A DNA stretch of 64,000 nt from an uncultured Caldilineaceae bacterium (GTDB taxonomy: Bacteria; Chloroflexota; Anaerolineae; Caldilineales; Caldilineaceae), in the NCBI GenBank assembly GCA_951813625.1, contig CATOTS010000009.1, forward strand, positions 34,372 to 98,371. Reading direction: 5' to 3'. Under the pieces are notes generated by a model. That model was not told the DNA's origin. It searched no databases and saw nothing but the letters and a program-made list of their open reading frames with translations. Of the stretch, positions 54,066 through 62,515 are shown in pieces (the first letter of the stretch is position 1; each line of letters opens with the position of its first letter). Made by a program: the position numbers and the translations under genes.

Positions 54066-54105
54066 CGAAACCTCCGGGGGATTGAGTTTTCGTCTATTTT
54101 CGTTT

Positions 54106-54981
54106 CTATTCGTCAGCAGCTGCAGGCCATTTCAGACCTGCCAGCTGCCAGGAGCGGGCCAAAGAGTTGGCGGCAGCCTCTGCCGCGCCGGCAGGGGCAA
54201 GCTGGCTAATTCGTTGACTGAACGGCTCGACAGTCACCGGACCGTCGTAGCCGATCGCGTCCAACGCCTGTAGAAATCCTCCAACATCGGTGAGACCGGT
54301 CTCGGTCGGCAGCTCGCGCTCAAGGTCCATCTGCTCATCGGCGCTGCGACCGGCGACGGCGTCGTTGACATGGACATTCACCACCTGGGCATTGGACAGG
54401 CCGCGCACGGCTGAGACGTCGGTGTGGCTGGTAAAGAGGTGAAAGAGATCGACGAGCAAACCGACCCCTTCGCCAAGATCAGCGGCCAGTTGCAACATAT
54501 CCTCCATCGTGTGGATGAAGGAATATCGCGTCGCGTCGCGCAACGTCTTGGGCCCGATCCACTCCAGGCCGAAACGGACTTCGTGCGCCGCCAGGATTTC
54601 GGCGACGGGGCGCAGGCGCTCGAGATGAAATCGGTAATTCTCATCCCAGGCGCGTTCATCACTGGCAGGGGAAACGGGGGTGGAGGTGCGGTCTGCGCCC
54701 AGCGACTTGGCCAACTCGGCTCGCGCCGGCAGCTCTGCCAGTTCTCGCCGCCATGTAACTTCATCGGCCGCGCTGGCGACCGGCAAGCTCCAGACGCCGA
54801 AGCGCAGGCCGGCGCGGGTCATCTGTTCGCCGATGGCGGAAATGCCCTGCCGCGCCGCGATCTGCTGCAGTTCGGCAATTGAAACGTCTATACCGCCATA
54901 GTGGAAGCGGCTGGCGAGCTGTACGGCCTCGTCAAACGGCACGTCGATGCCCAGGGCCCTGGGACTGAAATTGGGAAACAT
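54106..54981 (-). CDS. Xylose isomerase-like TIM-barrel sugar epimerase/isomerase
   Basis: A 291-residue protein with the AP-endonuclease-2-like fold: FGLEWIGPK, GLLVDLFHLFTSHT, VVNVHVND and PVTVEPF near the end. ATG 54981 follows GGAGAG. Probably isomerises or epimerises a sugar or inositol derivative. It lies upstream of comM on the minus strand. Confidence 0.85.
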   Translation of the reverse strand: MFPNFSPRALGIDVPFDEAVQLASRFHYGGIDVSIAELQQIAARQGISAIGEQMTRAGLRFGVWSLPVASAADEVTWRRELAELPARAELAKSLGADRTSTPVSPASDERAWDENYRFHLERLRPVAEILAAHEVRFGLEWIGPKTLRDATRYSFIHTMEDMLQLAADLGEGVGLLVDLFHLFTSHTDVSAVRGLSNAQVVNVHVNDAVAGRSADEQMDLERELPTETGLTDVGGFLQALDAIGYDGPVTVEPFSQRISQLAPAGAAEAAANSLARSWQLAGLKWPAAADE

Positions 54982-55220
54982 GGTTCTCTCCGGTGGGCGC
55001 CGCGAGGGGCGAGAATGCAAATTAATGTAGGTCCCTTTTGATACCACGACTTTTGGCAATAGTCGCGTCCTGGGATTCGAATCGTCTCACCCCTAATGGC
55101 GGCAAGTGCAAACTCTTGGTTTCGATGGGGTAGTTTCCATTTTCCAAGCGGATTCCCTTGTAAGACCGAGCGAATCGAAGTTCTCAACCTGGCAAAACTA
55201 TGGGACTTATATACTTAGTA

Positions 55221-55934
55221 CTACCTGATTCGTTCTTTTTTGAGGTACAGCCTGCAAACGGCACCGGGCTCGACGCGAAATTTCGTGCCGTGATTGCGTA
55301 AACCAGTGCTGCCTGGCTTGCTTTCACGACAGTCGAAATCAAGGGCTATGGAGCCTCGGATCAGCTCGTAGATGAAGTCTGCCAAGTGGAATGTCTCGAA
55401 AGCGTCCGCCTGAAGAAAGCGGACGCTTCGCTTTTTCTTCTCGCCTTTGACCAAGACAAGTCGCCGCAGTTTTGCTCCCGCCGCCGCCAACAGTTCCTCA
55501 TGCAGCCAATAGGGAACCGAACCGTTCCCCTTCACTGGTCGGACGATAACTTGCCCGGTGTCGGTATCGACGCGGAACAGTTCGGATTTGCCCTTGATGG
55601 TATGCCGAAAACTGAGACGGCCCTGGCTGTCTTTCCAGCCATACCGCTTGACCATGTACCGCATGATGTGCTGCGGCCCTGTGGCTTCTTTGTGAAAGAG
55701 CGTTATCAGGTTGGTCTTGTCTGTGTGCCATTTCAACTCCCAGCCTATAGCGTCCGGCAAGTCCTTGCTTCCGGCTGTGGCTCCCAATAAGTCCTCCATA
55801 AACAGCCCAGGCGCACCAGTGCCGTTATAGCGTTTGCCTTCCGGCATATCGTAAGGCCCGTGCTCAATCACGGCCCTTATGCGCTCAAATAGTTCTTTCC
55901 GGGTATTGGGGGGATTGTCGGGAAAGTCAATCAT
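55221..55934 (-). CDS. MvaI/BcnI-family type II restriction endonuclease
   Basis: A 237-residue nuclease. The family signature GTGAPGLFMEDLLGA matches the TG-G-x-x-x-E-D-LLG block of MvaI and BcnI. The PD-(D/E)xK site is Asp61-x4-Glu66-x-Lys68 in PDAIGWELK, the same spacing as MvaI. Known members cut CCWGG (MvaI) and CCSGG (BcnI); the site of this one is not known. Its ATG overlaps the methyltransferase stop as ATGA, which couples their translation and puts the methylase first, a safe order for a mobile R-M pair. Confidence 0.88.
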   Translation of the reverse strand: MIDFPDNPPNTRKELFERIRAVIEHGPYDMPEGKRYNGTGAPGLFMEDLLGATAGSKDLPDAIGWELKWHTDKTNLITLFHKEATGPQHIMRYMVKRYGWKDSQGRLSFRHTIKGKSELFRVDTDTGQVIVRPVKGNGSVPYWLHEELLAAAGAKLRRLVLVKGEKKKRSVRFLQADAFETFHLADFIYELIRGSIALDFDCRESKPGSTGLRNHGTKFRVEPGAVCRLYLKKERIR

Positions 55935-56716
55935 TTTGTCATCCTCTCAACGGCTGCGATCCGTTCCCGAGCCAACTTGCAGTAATCCTCTGCGATCTCT
56001 ATACCAATCCATTGCCTCTGCTCCATAACAGCTGCCATCGCAGTTGTGCCCGAACCTAGGAATGGATCAAGCACAACGTGACCCGTCGTAGACGCTACGC
56101 ATCGCTGGGCAAGTTCGACAGGGAAGGAAGCGGGGTGCGGTACATTCTTGTCCTGCGGTATGCTCCACACGTCGCCCAAGGCGTTTGCCTTGGGCGCAAG
56201 GCGGAATTTTGGCTTGGTGATCAGATAAATGACTTCATAAGTCGGAAGATAATAGCCGGGGTTGAAATTGATACCGCCGCTACGCTGCCAGATGATAATT
56301 TGTCGCACGGGAAAGCCGTCTACAATGTCCTGTCTGTCCTGGAGCAGTCCGTTCTGCACTCTACGCTTGTGGTTGTAGTAGATTGCGCCATCCTCTCTGA
56401 GAACGCGCATCATGGCCCGCAGACAAGCCCGCTGCCACTCGACATACTCCTCATGCGGCATATTGTCCCCATGCGTCTTGTAGCCGTTGACCAGTTCCGC
56501 TCTCTCCCACTTGCCACCCCGCCCGTCCTTCATGCCGTTGCCGGTACTGTTCTTCAGATTGTAGGGTGGACTGGTAACGATTACATCTACCGAACCGACG
56601 GGCATCCTGTCCATGAGTTCGATGCAATCTCCCTGGTGAACCTTACCCGTCCAGTTCTCCATTATGAACGGGTCTACCCGGCTCACAGCCTGTTTGAGCA
56701 GGGCGTCCATATTCAT
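55931..56716 (-). CDS. Beta-class DNA methyltransferase (N4-cytosine or N6-adenine)
   Basis: A 261-residue methyltransferase. Catalytic motif IV is TSPPYN (residues 48-53), and the SAM-binding motif I is DPFLGSGTTAMAA in the C-terminal half, so motif IV precedes motif I (the beta-class order). The SPPY tetrapeptide fits N4-cytosine enzymes best but occurs in N6-adenine beta enzymes too. ATG 56716 overlaps the transposase stop as ATGA and has AGGAG eight bases upstream. Its role would be to protect host DNA from the downstream endonuclease. Confidence 0.88.
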   Translation of the reverse strand: MNMDALLKQAVSRVDPFIMENWTGKVHQGDCIELMDRMPVGSVDVIVTSPPYNLKNSTGNGMKDGRGGKWERAELVNGYKTHGDNMPHEEYVEWQRACLRAMMRVLREDGAIYYNHKRRVQNGLLQDRQDIVDGFPVRQIIIWQRSGGINFNPGYYLPTYEVIYLITKPKFRLAPKANALGDVWSIPQDKNVPHPASFPVELAQRCVASTTGHVVLDPFLGSGTTAMAAVMEQRQWIGIEIAEDYCKLARERIAAVERMTK

Positions 56717-57633
56717 GCGATTAGCTCCTGATAGGTGAGGCGAGTACCGGCTGCCGATCCCAATATGGCGTCCAGTCGCTCTCCGCTCGTTAGGTGCATC
56801 ATGTTCCACCGGGCGCTGAACTCATGCAGGTAGCGGTGTAGATGCTTCCAGCTAAAATGGTGATACACGCCGATATAGCCGCGTTTCAGTAGTGCCCAGA
56901 AGCTTTCGATTCCGTTCGTATGGGCTTGCCCGCGCACATACTCGCCTACGCTGTGCCTAATGCTTTCGTGGCCATAGTGCATCAGTCCGTTATAGGCAGG
57001 TGCTTCGTCGGTGTAGATCTGGGTGCCGGGCACCACATTTGCACGAATGAAAGTATGTAGCTCTTCCCGATTGACGCTCGTAACGGGCTTCGCTTTGACC
57101 TTGCCCTTGCGGGAGCGCAGACCGGCGACCGGCTTCTTGCCTACCGAGCCGCGCCCCGCGTTCAGACGCTTGCTTTTGTGCTTATTGCGCTCTTTGCCGC
57201 CGATATAGGTTTCGTCCGCCTCGACCTCACCGTCCATCGGCCCGCCATGCTCATTCATCGTCTCCATAACGGCCCGCAGGCGTCCGTGCATGAACCATGC
57301 CGTCTTATAGGTAACGCCGAGTTCTCTTTCCAGCTGGGTGGCGGGTATGCCCTTGCGATGCGAAGTCATCAGCCAGGCGGCTGCAAACCATTTGCGAAGC
57401 GGCAGATGGCTGTCCTCAAAGATTGTATTCTTGCGAACACTGAATTCACGCTTGCAGTCTGCGCATTTGTAGCGATGAGAACGGCTGATAAGATAGAATT
57501 TGCGGGAACATCCGCACCACTGGCAGACGATCCCGCAAGGCCAACGCATCTTTTCCAAGTGCTTGACGCAAGCCTCCTCGGTCGGAAACGCTTCCATCAG
57601 ATCGTAGAGGCTGTTGTATTGCTTCAAATTCAT
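56713..57633 (-). CDS. IS1595/ISXO2-family transposase
   Basis: A 306-residue transposase with an N-terminal zinc ribbon (Cys37-x2-Cys40, Cys57-x2-Cys60), a helix-turn-helix region (LERELGVTYKTAWFMHGRL) and the DDE-type catalytic triad in VEADETYIGGKE, IYTDEAPAYNG and HTNGIESFWALLKRG. ATG 57633 follows AAAGGAA; an upstream ATG at 57660 is close to the transcription start and less likely. Its stop overlaps the methyltransferase start. Confidence 0.93.
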   Translation of the reverse strand: MNLKQYNSLYDLMEAFPTEEACVKHLEKMRWPCGIVCQWCGCSRKFYLISRSHRYKCADCKREFSVRKNTIFEDSHLPLRKWFAAAWLMTSHRKGIPATQLERELGVTYKTAWFMHGRLRAVMETMNEHGGPMDGEVEADETYIGGKERNKHKSKRLNAGRGSVGKKPVAGLRSRKGKVKAKPVTSVNREELHTFIRANVVPGTQIYTDEAPAYNGLMHYGHESIRHSVGEYVRGQAHTNGIESFWALLKRGYIGVYHHFSWKHLHRYLHEFSARWNMMHLTSGERLDAILGSAAGTRLTYQELIA

Positions 57634-57666
57634 GGTGGCAGTTCCTTTTTCGTTATCCATACCACC

Positions 57667-57695
57667 ATTATATCATGGGTTTGTAGTTGTGTCAA
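57667..57695 (-). promoter_or_regulatory. Perfect consensus sigma-70 promoter of the transposon
   Basis: On the minus strand TTGACA (57695-57690) and TATAAT (57672-57667) are separated by 17 bp. Both hexamers are perfect. The -35 overlaps the last two bases of the right terminal repeat. It should drive the transposase-methylase-endonuclease operon strongly in most hosts. Confidence 0.9.
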
Positions 57696-57840
57696 GTATA
57701 TAAGTCCCAAAACTATCCTGGTTCGACCGGTCATTGGTCACAATATTTGCGTTTTTGCAGAACTGAGATGGCGGTCGTCTGGCTCGATTGTTTCTGAGGA
57801 CCGAAGTCGTCGCTTTTTGACAAAATACGTCGACTCATGT

Positions 57841-57880
57841 CGTCCAATATCGGCCAATATAGCCCAATGTCATCCAATTT
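57841..57880. repeat. Decamer tandem array (unit CGTCCAATAT), four copies
   Basis: Four diverged 10-bp units (CGTCCAATAT, CGGCCAATAT, AGCCCAATGT, CATCCAATTT) followed by a T run. Same period as, but different sequence from, the CGGTCAGG arrays. Confidence 0.7.
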
Positions 57881-58260
57881 TTTTTCTTGTGGGAGGGGTG
57901 TCGGGCGCCGGGGTCGGCGGTAATTCGAGCGTATTTCGGGCAGAATTTGGTGGTTTGAATGGCATGACATTTGCAGCGTAGCAGGTATTGTAGCAGGAAT
58001 TTGGGGCATCTGCTTTTTGGCGCGAACAGGGCCGGCTCGGTTGGGCAGTTTTGCATGATGTTGACAGCGTAGCATGGTCGGAGCGCTCTTGCACTGGAAT
58101 TCGCCTTATTTTGCCTTCTTGCGTCGTGAGCGGGTCGTTTTGGCGGTTCATCAGGGTGTGCTGCCGGGCTGGCGGCGCCTGTGTGTCTGTGATGTGCGGT
58201 CAGTCAAGGTTGTAAGGTATCCCTACCGATTGTCTCGTGCGGCCGAAGTCGAGCGAAGTC

Positions 58261-58300
58261 CGGTCAGGTCCGGTCAGGTCCGGTTAAGTCCGGTCAGGTC
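58261..58300. repeat. Decamer tandem array (unit CGGTCAGGTC), four copies
   Basis: Four 10-bp units (three perfect, one CGGTTAAGTC) ending in GGGTCGA. It shares unit and end with the array at 1751-1790. Confidence 0.8.
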
Positions 58301-58693
58301 GGGTCGATCCAGTTTTTGCGGGCCGATCCTGGCTGGAGTCCTTTGGTTGAATTGGCATGATAATGACAGCATAGCACGGTTTCAATTCTCTTGCCCGGAG
58401 TAGCGCAAAATGGTGCTGGGCGGCGCCGGCGATGTTGTTTCTTCTGTCACTGCCGACGCTTGTCGCGCAGGTCATGGTCCTACTATAGCTCGCGGCGCCG
58501 GCTCTTGCACGGGACTTCCCTCATTTGGTCAAATCTTGTTGTTCGTTCCTGGCTTTTCATCGGGGTCCCTCTTCGAACGACGGACTAACAGAAGCAGGGC
58601 AGGCTGGATTCATGGGCGATCCGCCGGCAGGGCCGTCGGGCAGAATCTCCGGGTTTCAGCGGCGAAGCAGCTTAGATGTACGATCGGTACCTA

Positions 58694-60157
58694 TCATCCG
58701 GGCCGGCTACGCAGGCCCAGGCTGGCAGTGATGCCGACGAGACCGGCGAGCGCCACGTAGAGAAAGACCTGCTGGTAGGCTTCGATGACCGGGAGGCCGC
58801 GTTCGAGGCCTGTATGCAGAAGAACGCCTGCGAGGGCCGTGCCGCTGGCTACGCCGACGAAACGAATCATACTATAGACGCCCGCAGCCGTGCCCATCTC
58901 CTCCTCTTCCGTTTCTGACATGGCGGCCTGGTGCAGTGCAGCGAGCATTGTGCCTACGCTCAATCCCTGCAGCGCCAACAGAAAAATGACCACGCCGATA
59001 TGCGCGGAGGCCGAGAGCTGGGAGAGGAAAAAGACTGCCAGCGCCTGCCCGCTCAGACCGGCGAGCACCGGCCAGCGGCTGCCCCAGCGATCGGCAGCCT
59101 GACCGCCAAATCGCACCATCAACGCCATGGCGCCGGGGTTGATAGTCAGCATCAGGCCTAGAATTCCGGGGCTGAAGTTGTGGATATCAACGAGATAGAG
59201 TGGGACGAGAAAGCTGGCCCCACCCATGACAAACATGCGGAGGGCCGCGCACAAAGAGGCGAAACGGAAATTGGGGTAGCTGAAGAGGTTCAACGGGACA
59301 AAAGGATTGGCGCGGCGTCTCTCCCAGACAAGAAAGGCGACAAGCAGCAGCGCCAACGCGGCCAAAAGCCGCCAGTCGCGCAGTGGCTCGACACCTGTAA
59401 TGGGGCGGCTGGAAAGGTAGAATAGGCCTACGGTCAGCGTAGCCGCCAGGAGGAGGACCCCGGTCCAGTCGAAACTGCGCAAGAAATCCGGCCGCACGTC
59501 GCTGAGGCCGGCGGGAACCCACTGGCGCACGGCATAGAGGCCGGCGATGCCGAGGAGCAGCGCCGGCGCGAACGCGGCCCTCCACCCCCAGGCATCGACG
59601 AGAAAGCCGGCAAAGAAGGGGCCGATTGCCGCCATCAACGGCCCCACGGAACCCCAGGTGCCGAGCGCCTTGCCCCGTTCGCCTTCGCGAAAAATGGTGG
59701 CGATGAATGCCATGCCGAGGGGCATCATGCCGGCGATGCCGAAACCTTGCACAGCCCGGCCGATCATCAGCCATGTCAGATTTGTGGCGAACAGAGTCAT
59801 TGCCGACCCGGCCGAAAAGATTGCAATGCCGGCCAAAATGAGACGCCGGCGGCCCACGCCGTCGCTCAGGCGTCCGTAGACGGGCATCAGTATCATATAG
59901 GGCAATGTGAATGCGCTTGATGTCCAAGCGACCACATCGGCGCTCATGGAGAATGTATCGCGCAGGACGGGCAGGGCGACGCGGCTCATCGAAGAGCTGA
60001 GCGGCATTATGGTAGAGGGGATCATCAGCGCATAGAGAATCATCCAGGCTTCGGACGACGGCAGAGCACGCACAGAAGTTGGAACGGATTCGCCTTCTGT
60101 CTCGTTTCTTCTTCGTAATAGGACGCGGAGGAGAAGTGGGGTCGTGGAACCTTCCAT
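58694..60157 (-). CDS. MFS multidrug-type exporter (DHA2-like)
   Basis: A 487-residue transporter with about 12-14 membrane segments, MFS motif A GRLSDGVGRRR, and a long loop ETEEEEMGTAAG. ATG 60157 follows AAAGGGTTCCGC. Probably exports drugs or metabolites using the proton gradient. No local regulator is seen. Confidence 0.9.
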   Translation of the reverse strand: MEGSTTPLLLRVLLRRRNETEGESVPTSVRALPSSEAWMILYALMIPSTIMPLSSSMSRVALPVLRDTFSMSADVVAWTSSAFTLPYMILMPVYGRLSDGVGRRRLILAGIAIFSAGSAMTLFATNLTWLMIGRAVQGFGIAGMMPLGMAFIATIFREGERGKALGTWGSVGPLMAAIGPFFAGFLVDAWGWRAAFAPALLLGIAGLYAVRQWVPAGLSDVRPDFLRSFDWTGVLLLAATLTVGLFYLSSRPITGVEPLRDWRLLAALALLLVAFLVWERRRANPFVPLNLFSYPNFRFASLCAALRMFVMGGASFLVPLYLVDIHNFSPGILGLMLTINPGAMALMVRFGGQAADRWGSRWPVLAGLSGQALAVFFLSQLSASAHIGVVIFLLALQGLSVGTMLAALHQAAMSETEEEEMGTAAGVYSMIRFVGVASGTALAGVLLHTGLERGLPVIEAYQQVFLYVALAGLVGITASLGLRSRPG

Positions 60158-60524
60158 GCGGAACCCTTTCGGCAGAGCGCGGCGGCGGACAACGGACCGC
60201 CTCAACTCTTTAGCGGTTTAGGCGACTCTGCCTAATCATACCCGCGCTAGACTGAATTGCAATGAGAGGATCGGCTGCGATTTCGATCGGGCCTCTCACG
60301 AGGGTGTAGCCCAATTTGGGGTGGGAATCGTCTGGCGGGGACTTCATGCTAATTGTGGCTAGAGTAATCTACCAGCTTTGGGGGCACAATTCAGGCGCAG
60401 TTCAGGCGCAGTTCAGGCGCAGGCCAGGTGCAGGGCCTACCCCTACCGTGGCCGCGGCGTTCGCGGATTGGGGCGGCGCGTCGGGCTGCAATGACCCCAC
60501 ACACTCGGCGGAGGGAGAACATAA

Positions 60525-60586
60525 GGGGGGCGTTGCGGGGGGAGTCCCCCCGCACAAGGGAGGGCCGAAGGCCCGACCGTCCAAAA
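60525..60586. repeat. GC-rich core repeat, copy 3
   Basis: Core as in 2339-2400, with loop GAA in the second hairpin (GGGCC-GAA-GGCCC). Confidence 0.85.
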
Positions 60587-60786
60587 CAGCAACGGCCAGG
60601 AACTGCCGGGGGCGATGCCCTCCCGTCGAACGCGCGAACGGCTGGTTTCGCACACACACGGCCGGGTAGGCACGCGGCGCGTCGGCGAAAAGCTGGAATC
60701 GCGCACGCACGGTGGCGGTGCGACGGGCTGCCGGTTGCAAAAGGCTGCATTAGAACGCACATCTGGCGGCGTGTGGAGTGGTGTCA

Positions 60787-60848
60787 GGGGGGCGTTGCGG
60801 GGGGAGTCCCCCCGCACAAGGGAGGGCCGAAGGCCCGACCGTCCAAAA
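60787..60848. repeat. GC-rich core repeat, copy 4
   Basis: Same core and same GAA loop as copy 3, suggesting a local duplication inside this element. Confidence 0.85.
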
Positions 60849-60960
60849 GGATTCAGGAAAAAGTGTTCCTCCACTCTGACAGAGAAAGGGGCGTGGACCG
60901 GCCAAGACGCCATCGCTACCCGAGGGATAGGAATCTGTACGCCAATTCAGGACTGCACCC

Positions 60961-61389
60961 CTTTCACGGTCAGGTATTGACAAAAAGCGGATCAACGTGC
61001 CAAGATCGAAGTGCCAAGCCTGACCCACCTGGCTTGTCCTTGCTCCGTGCTTTGTGCTTGGGGGACGGATGGCGAGGCCTGGCTCAGCTACTGGAATTTG
61101 GAGACTGTCGAGAAGCAAGAGGCGAACCCGGCGGTTCGACAGTCCCGGCTCCATTCTTTGCGGCTGTCCGCCCTGCAAGGACAGAAACAGTCGCAGCGGA
61201 CCAACTATCGCAACGAAACGGCACTGAAGGCTGACTATGGACGGTCCAGGGGGCAGCCAGGTGCAGCGCGTCGAGGGATAGTCGGGCCGGGCCGCGTATC
61301 GGCCGGCCGCCTTGCGTCTTGCCACCGAAATGCGCTTTGGACGAATTGTAGTCGTTTGACCACCCTGCAACTGCAAAGGATTCTCTCTG
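60961..61389. other. Gene-free stretch upstream of a dehydrogenase
   Basis: 430 bases between the repeat element and the dehydrogenase. No supported gene or clear promoter. Confidence 0.45.
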
Positions 61390-62412
61390 ATGCGAGCAAT
61401 GATCTACGGCGGCCCGTGGAAGATGCCCCTGGAGGAGATGGAGGAGCCGAAGCCTGAAAAGGGCCAGGTTGTCGTGGAGGTGCAAGCGGCCGGCATCTGC
61501 GGCTCGGACGTTCATGGCTTCACCGGCAAGAGCGGACGCCGCACGCCCGGCATTGTGATGGGCCATGAGTTCGCGGGAACAATCAGCGAACTTGGCGCAG
61601 AAATTGAGGGATACCGGGTCGGCGACGAAGTGGTCGTCATGCCGCTGTTTTCTGTGGCCGAAGGCGCAGACCCGTATCCGATCAACTTGTCTCCGCACCG
61701 GCGGCTGACGGGGATGAACGAGCACGGCGCTTATGCGCAACGCGTCGCGGTGCGCGCGTCGCAGCTGTTCCGCAAGCCCGAGGAGCTCAGCTGGCAGCGG
61801 GCCGCGTTGTGCGAACCGCTGGCGGTCACGCTGCACGCCGCACGCATAACGCCGATCAACCCGATGGATAAGGTAGCGGTCATCGGCGCCGGCCCGATTG
61901 GCCTGCTGGCAATGCTCTCTGCCCGCCTGAAGGGCGCGGGAACGATAATCGTCACCGATCGCTCTGCCCACCGGCTGGAGCTGGCCGAGGAGTTGGGCGC
62001 CGACGCTGTCATCAACGTGGGACCCGAAGACACACCAGACGACACCGCGGCGGCCATACGAGCAATGAGCGGGGGCGGCGTGGATGTGGCGTTCGAGGCC
62101 GTGGGCATCAGCCCAACTGTGCAACAGTCGGTTGACGCGACGCGCAACGGAGGCAACATTACCTGGATCGGCAACAACGCGCGCATGATTGAGGTTGACA
62201 TGCAGAGCATCGTCACGCGAGAGATGAGCGTGCGCGGCTCGTATGGCTTCGACAAGGCCGACTTTGCGGCCGCGCTCGAGGTCCTCGCCTCGGGCCGGCT
62301 GAACGTAGATCCACTGGTGGAAAAGAACGCTCCGTTGGAGGATGGTCCGGAGCTTTTCCGCAGCCTGGCCGCCGGTGAATGCGAACTGGTGAAGATCATA
62401 CTCAAACCGTAG
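61390..62412 (+). CDS. Zinc-type MDR dehydrogenase (threonine/sorbitol dehydrogenase-like)
   Basis: A 340-residue MDR protein with catalytic-zinc Cys in AGICGSDVHGF, GHE in VMGHEFAG, and Rossmann motif VIGAGPIGLLA. The structural-zinc cysteine cluster is absent, like the dehydrogenase at 539-1597. It probably oxidises a polyol. ATG 61390 follows a weak site. Followed 103 bases later by a sugar isomerase gene. Confidence 0.88.
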   Translation: MRAMIYGGPWKMPLEEMEEPKPEKGQVVVEVQAAGICGSDVHGFTGKSGRRTPGIVMGHEFAGTISELGAEIEGYRVGDEVVVMPLFSVAEGADPYPINLSPHRRLTGMNEHGAYAQRVAVRASQLFRKPEELSWQRAALCEPLAVTLHAARITPINPMDKVAVIGAGPIGLLAMLSARLKGAGTIIVTDRSAHRLELAEELGADAVINVGPEDTPDDTAAAIRAMSGGGVDVAFEAVGISPTVQQSVDATRNGGNITWIGNNARMIEVDMQSIVTREMSVRGSYGFDKADFAAALEVLASGRLNVDPLVEKNAPLEDGPELFRSLAAGECELVKIILKP

Positions 62413-62515
62413 CCATTTCGGACGCCTGTCATTGACCCGAACGCAGGCAATGCGCTTGTCTTAACATTGCCTCTTGTGTTTGACTGAAAGCATTGACCCA
62501 CACAGATTCGAACAG

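Larger units (their letters stand above)
55202..57708 (-). mobile_element. IS1595-type transposon with restriction-modification passengers (2507 bp)
   Basis: Terminal inverted repeats are GGGACTTATATACTT at 55202-55216 and its exact complement at 57694-57708. The octamer AAAACTAT flanks both ends (55194-55201 and 57709-57716), an exact 8-bp target duplication, as known for the IS1595 family. It carries, in one direction, an IS1595 transposase, a DNA methyltransferase and an MvaI/BcnI-type endonuclease, joined by 4-base ATGA overlaps. This is a complete, apparently recent, mobile restriction-modification unit. Confidence 0.93.
57717..58693. other. Repeat-rich gene-free region
   Basis: About 980 bases without a supported gene. 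It holds two decamer arrays (57841-57880 and 58261-58300) and at least three degenerate copies of a roughly 30-bp motif of the form GGCATGAYANTKRCAGCRTAGCANG at about 57958, 58051 and 58352. No ribosome sites precede its short frames. Confidence 0.6.
60301..60960. mobile_element. Non-autonomous transposon-like element, copy 2 (660 bp)
   Basis: Left end AGGGTGTAGCCC; right end, inward, GGGTGCAGTCC. The 8-bp flanks CTCTCACG (60293-60300) and CTTTCACG (60961-60968) match at 7 of 8, an aged target duplication. It shares its first ~30 and last ~60 bp with copy 1 and contains two GC-rich cores instead of one, separated by about 200 bp. No transposase. Confidence 0.72.

Noticed and set aside
60316..61234. 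Open frames of 117-268 residues across the second repeat element
   Set aside because: Same core-encoded peptides repeated twice; typical over-annotation of repeats.
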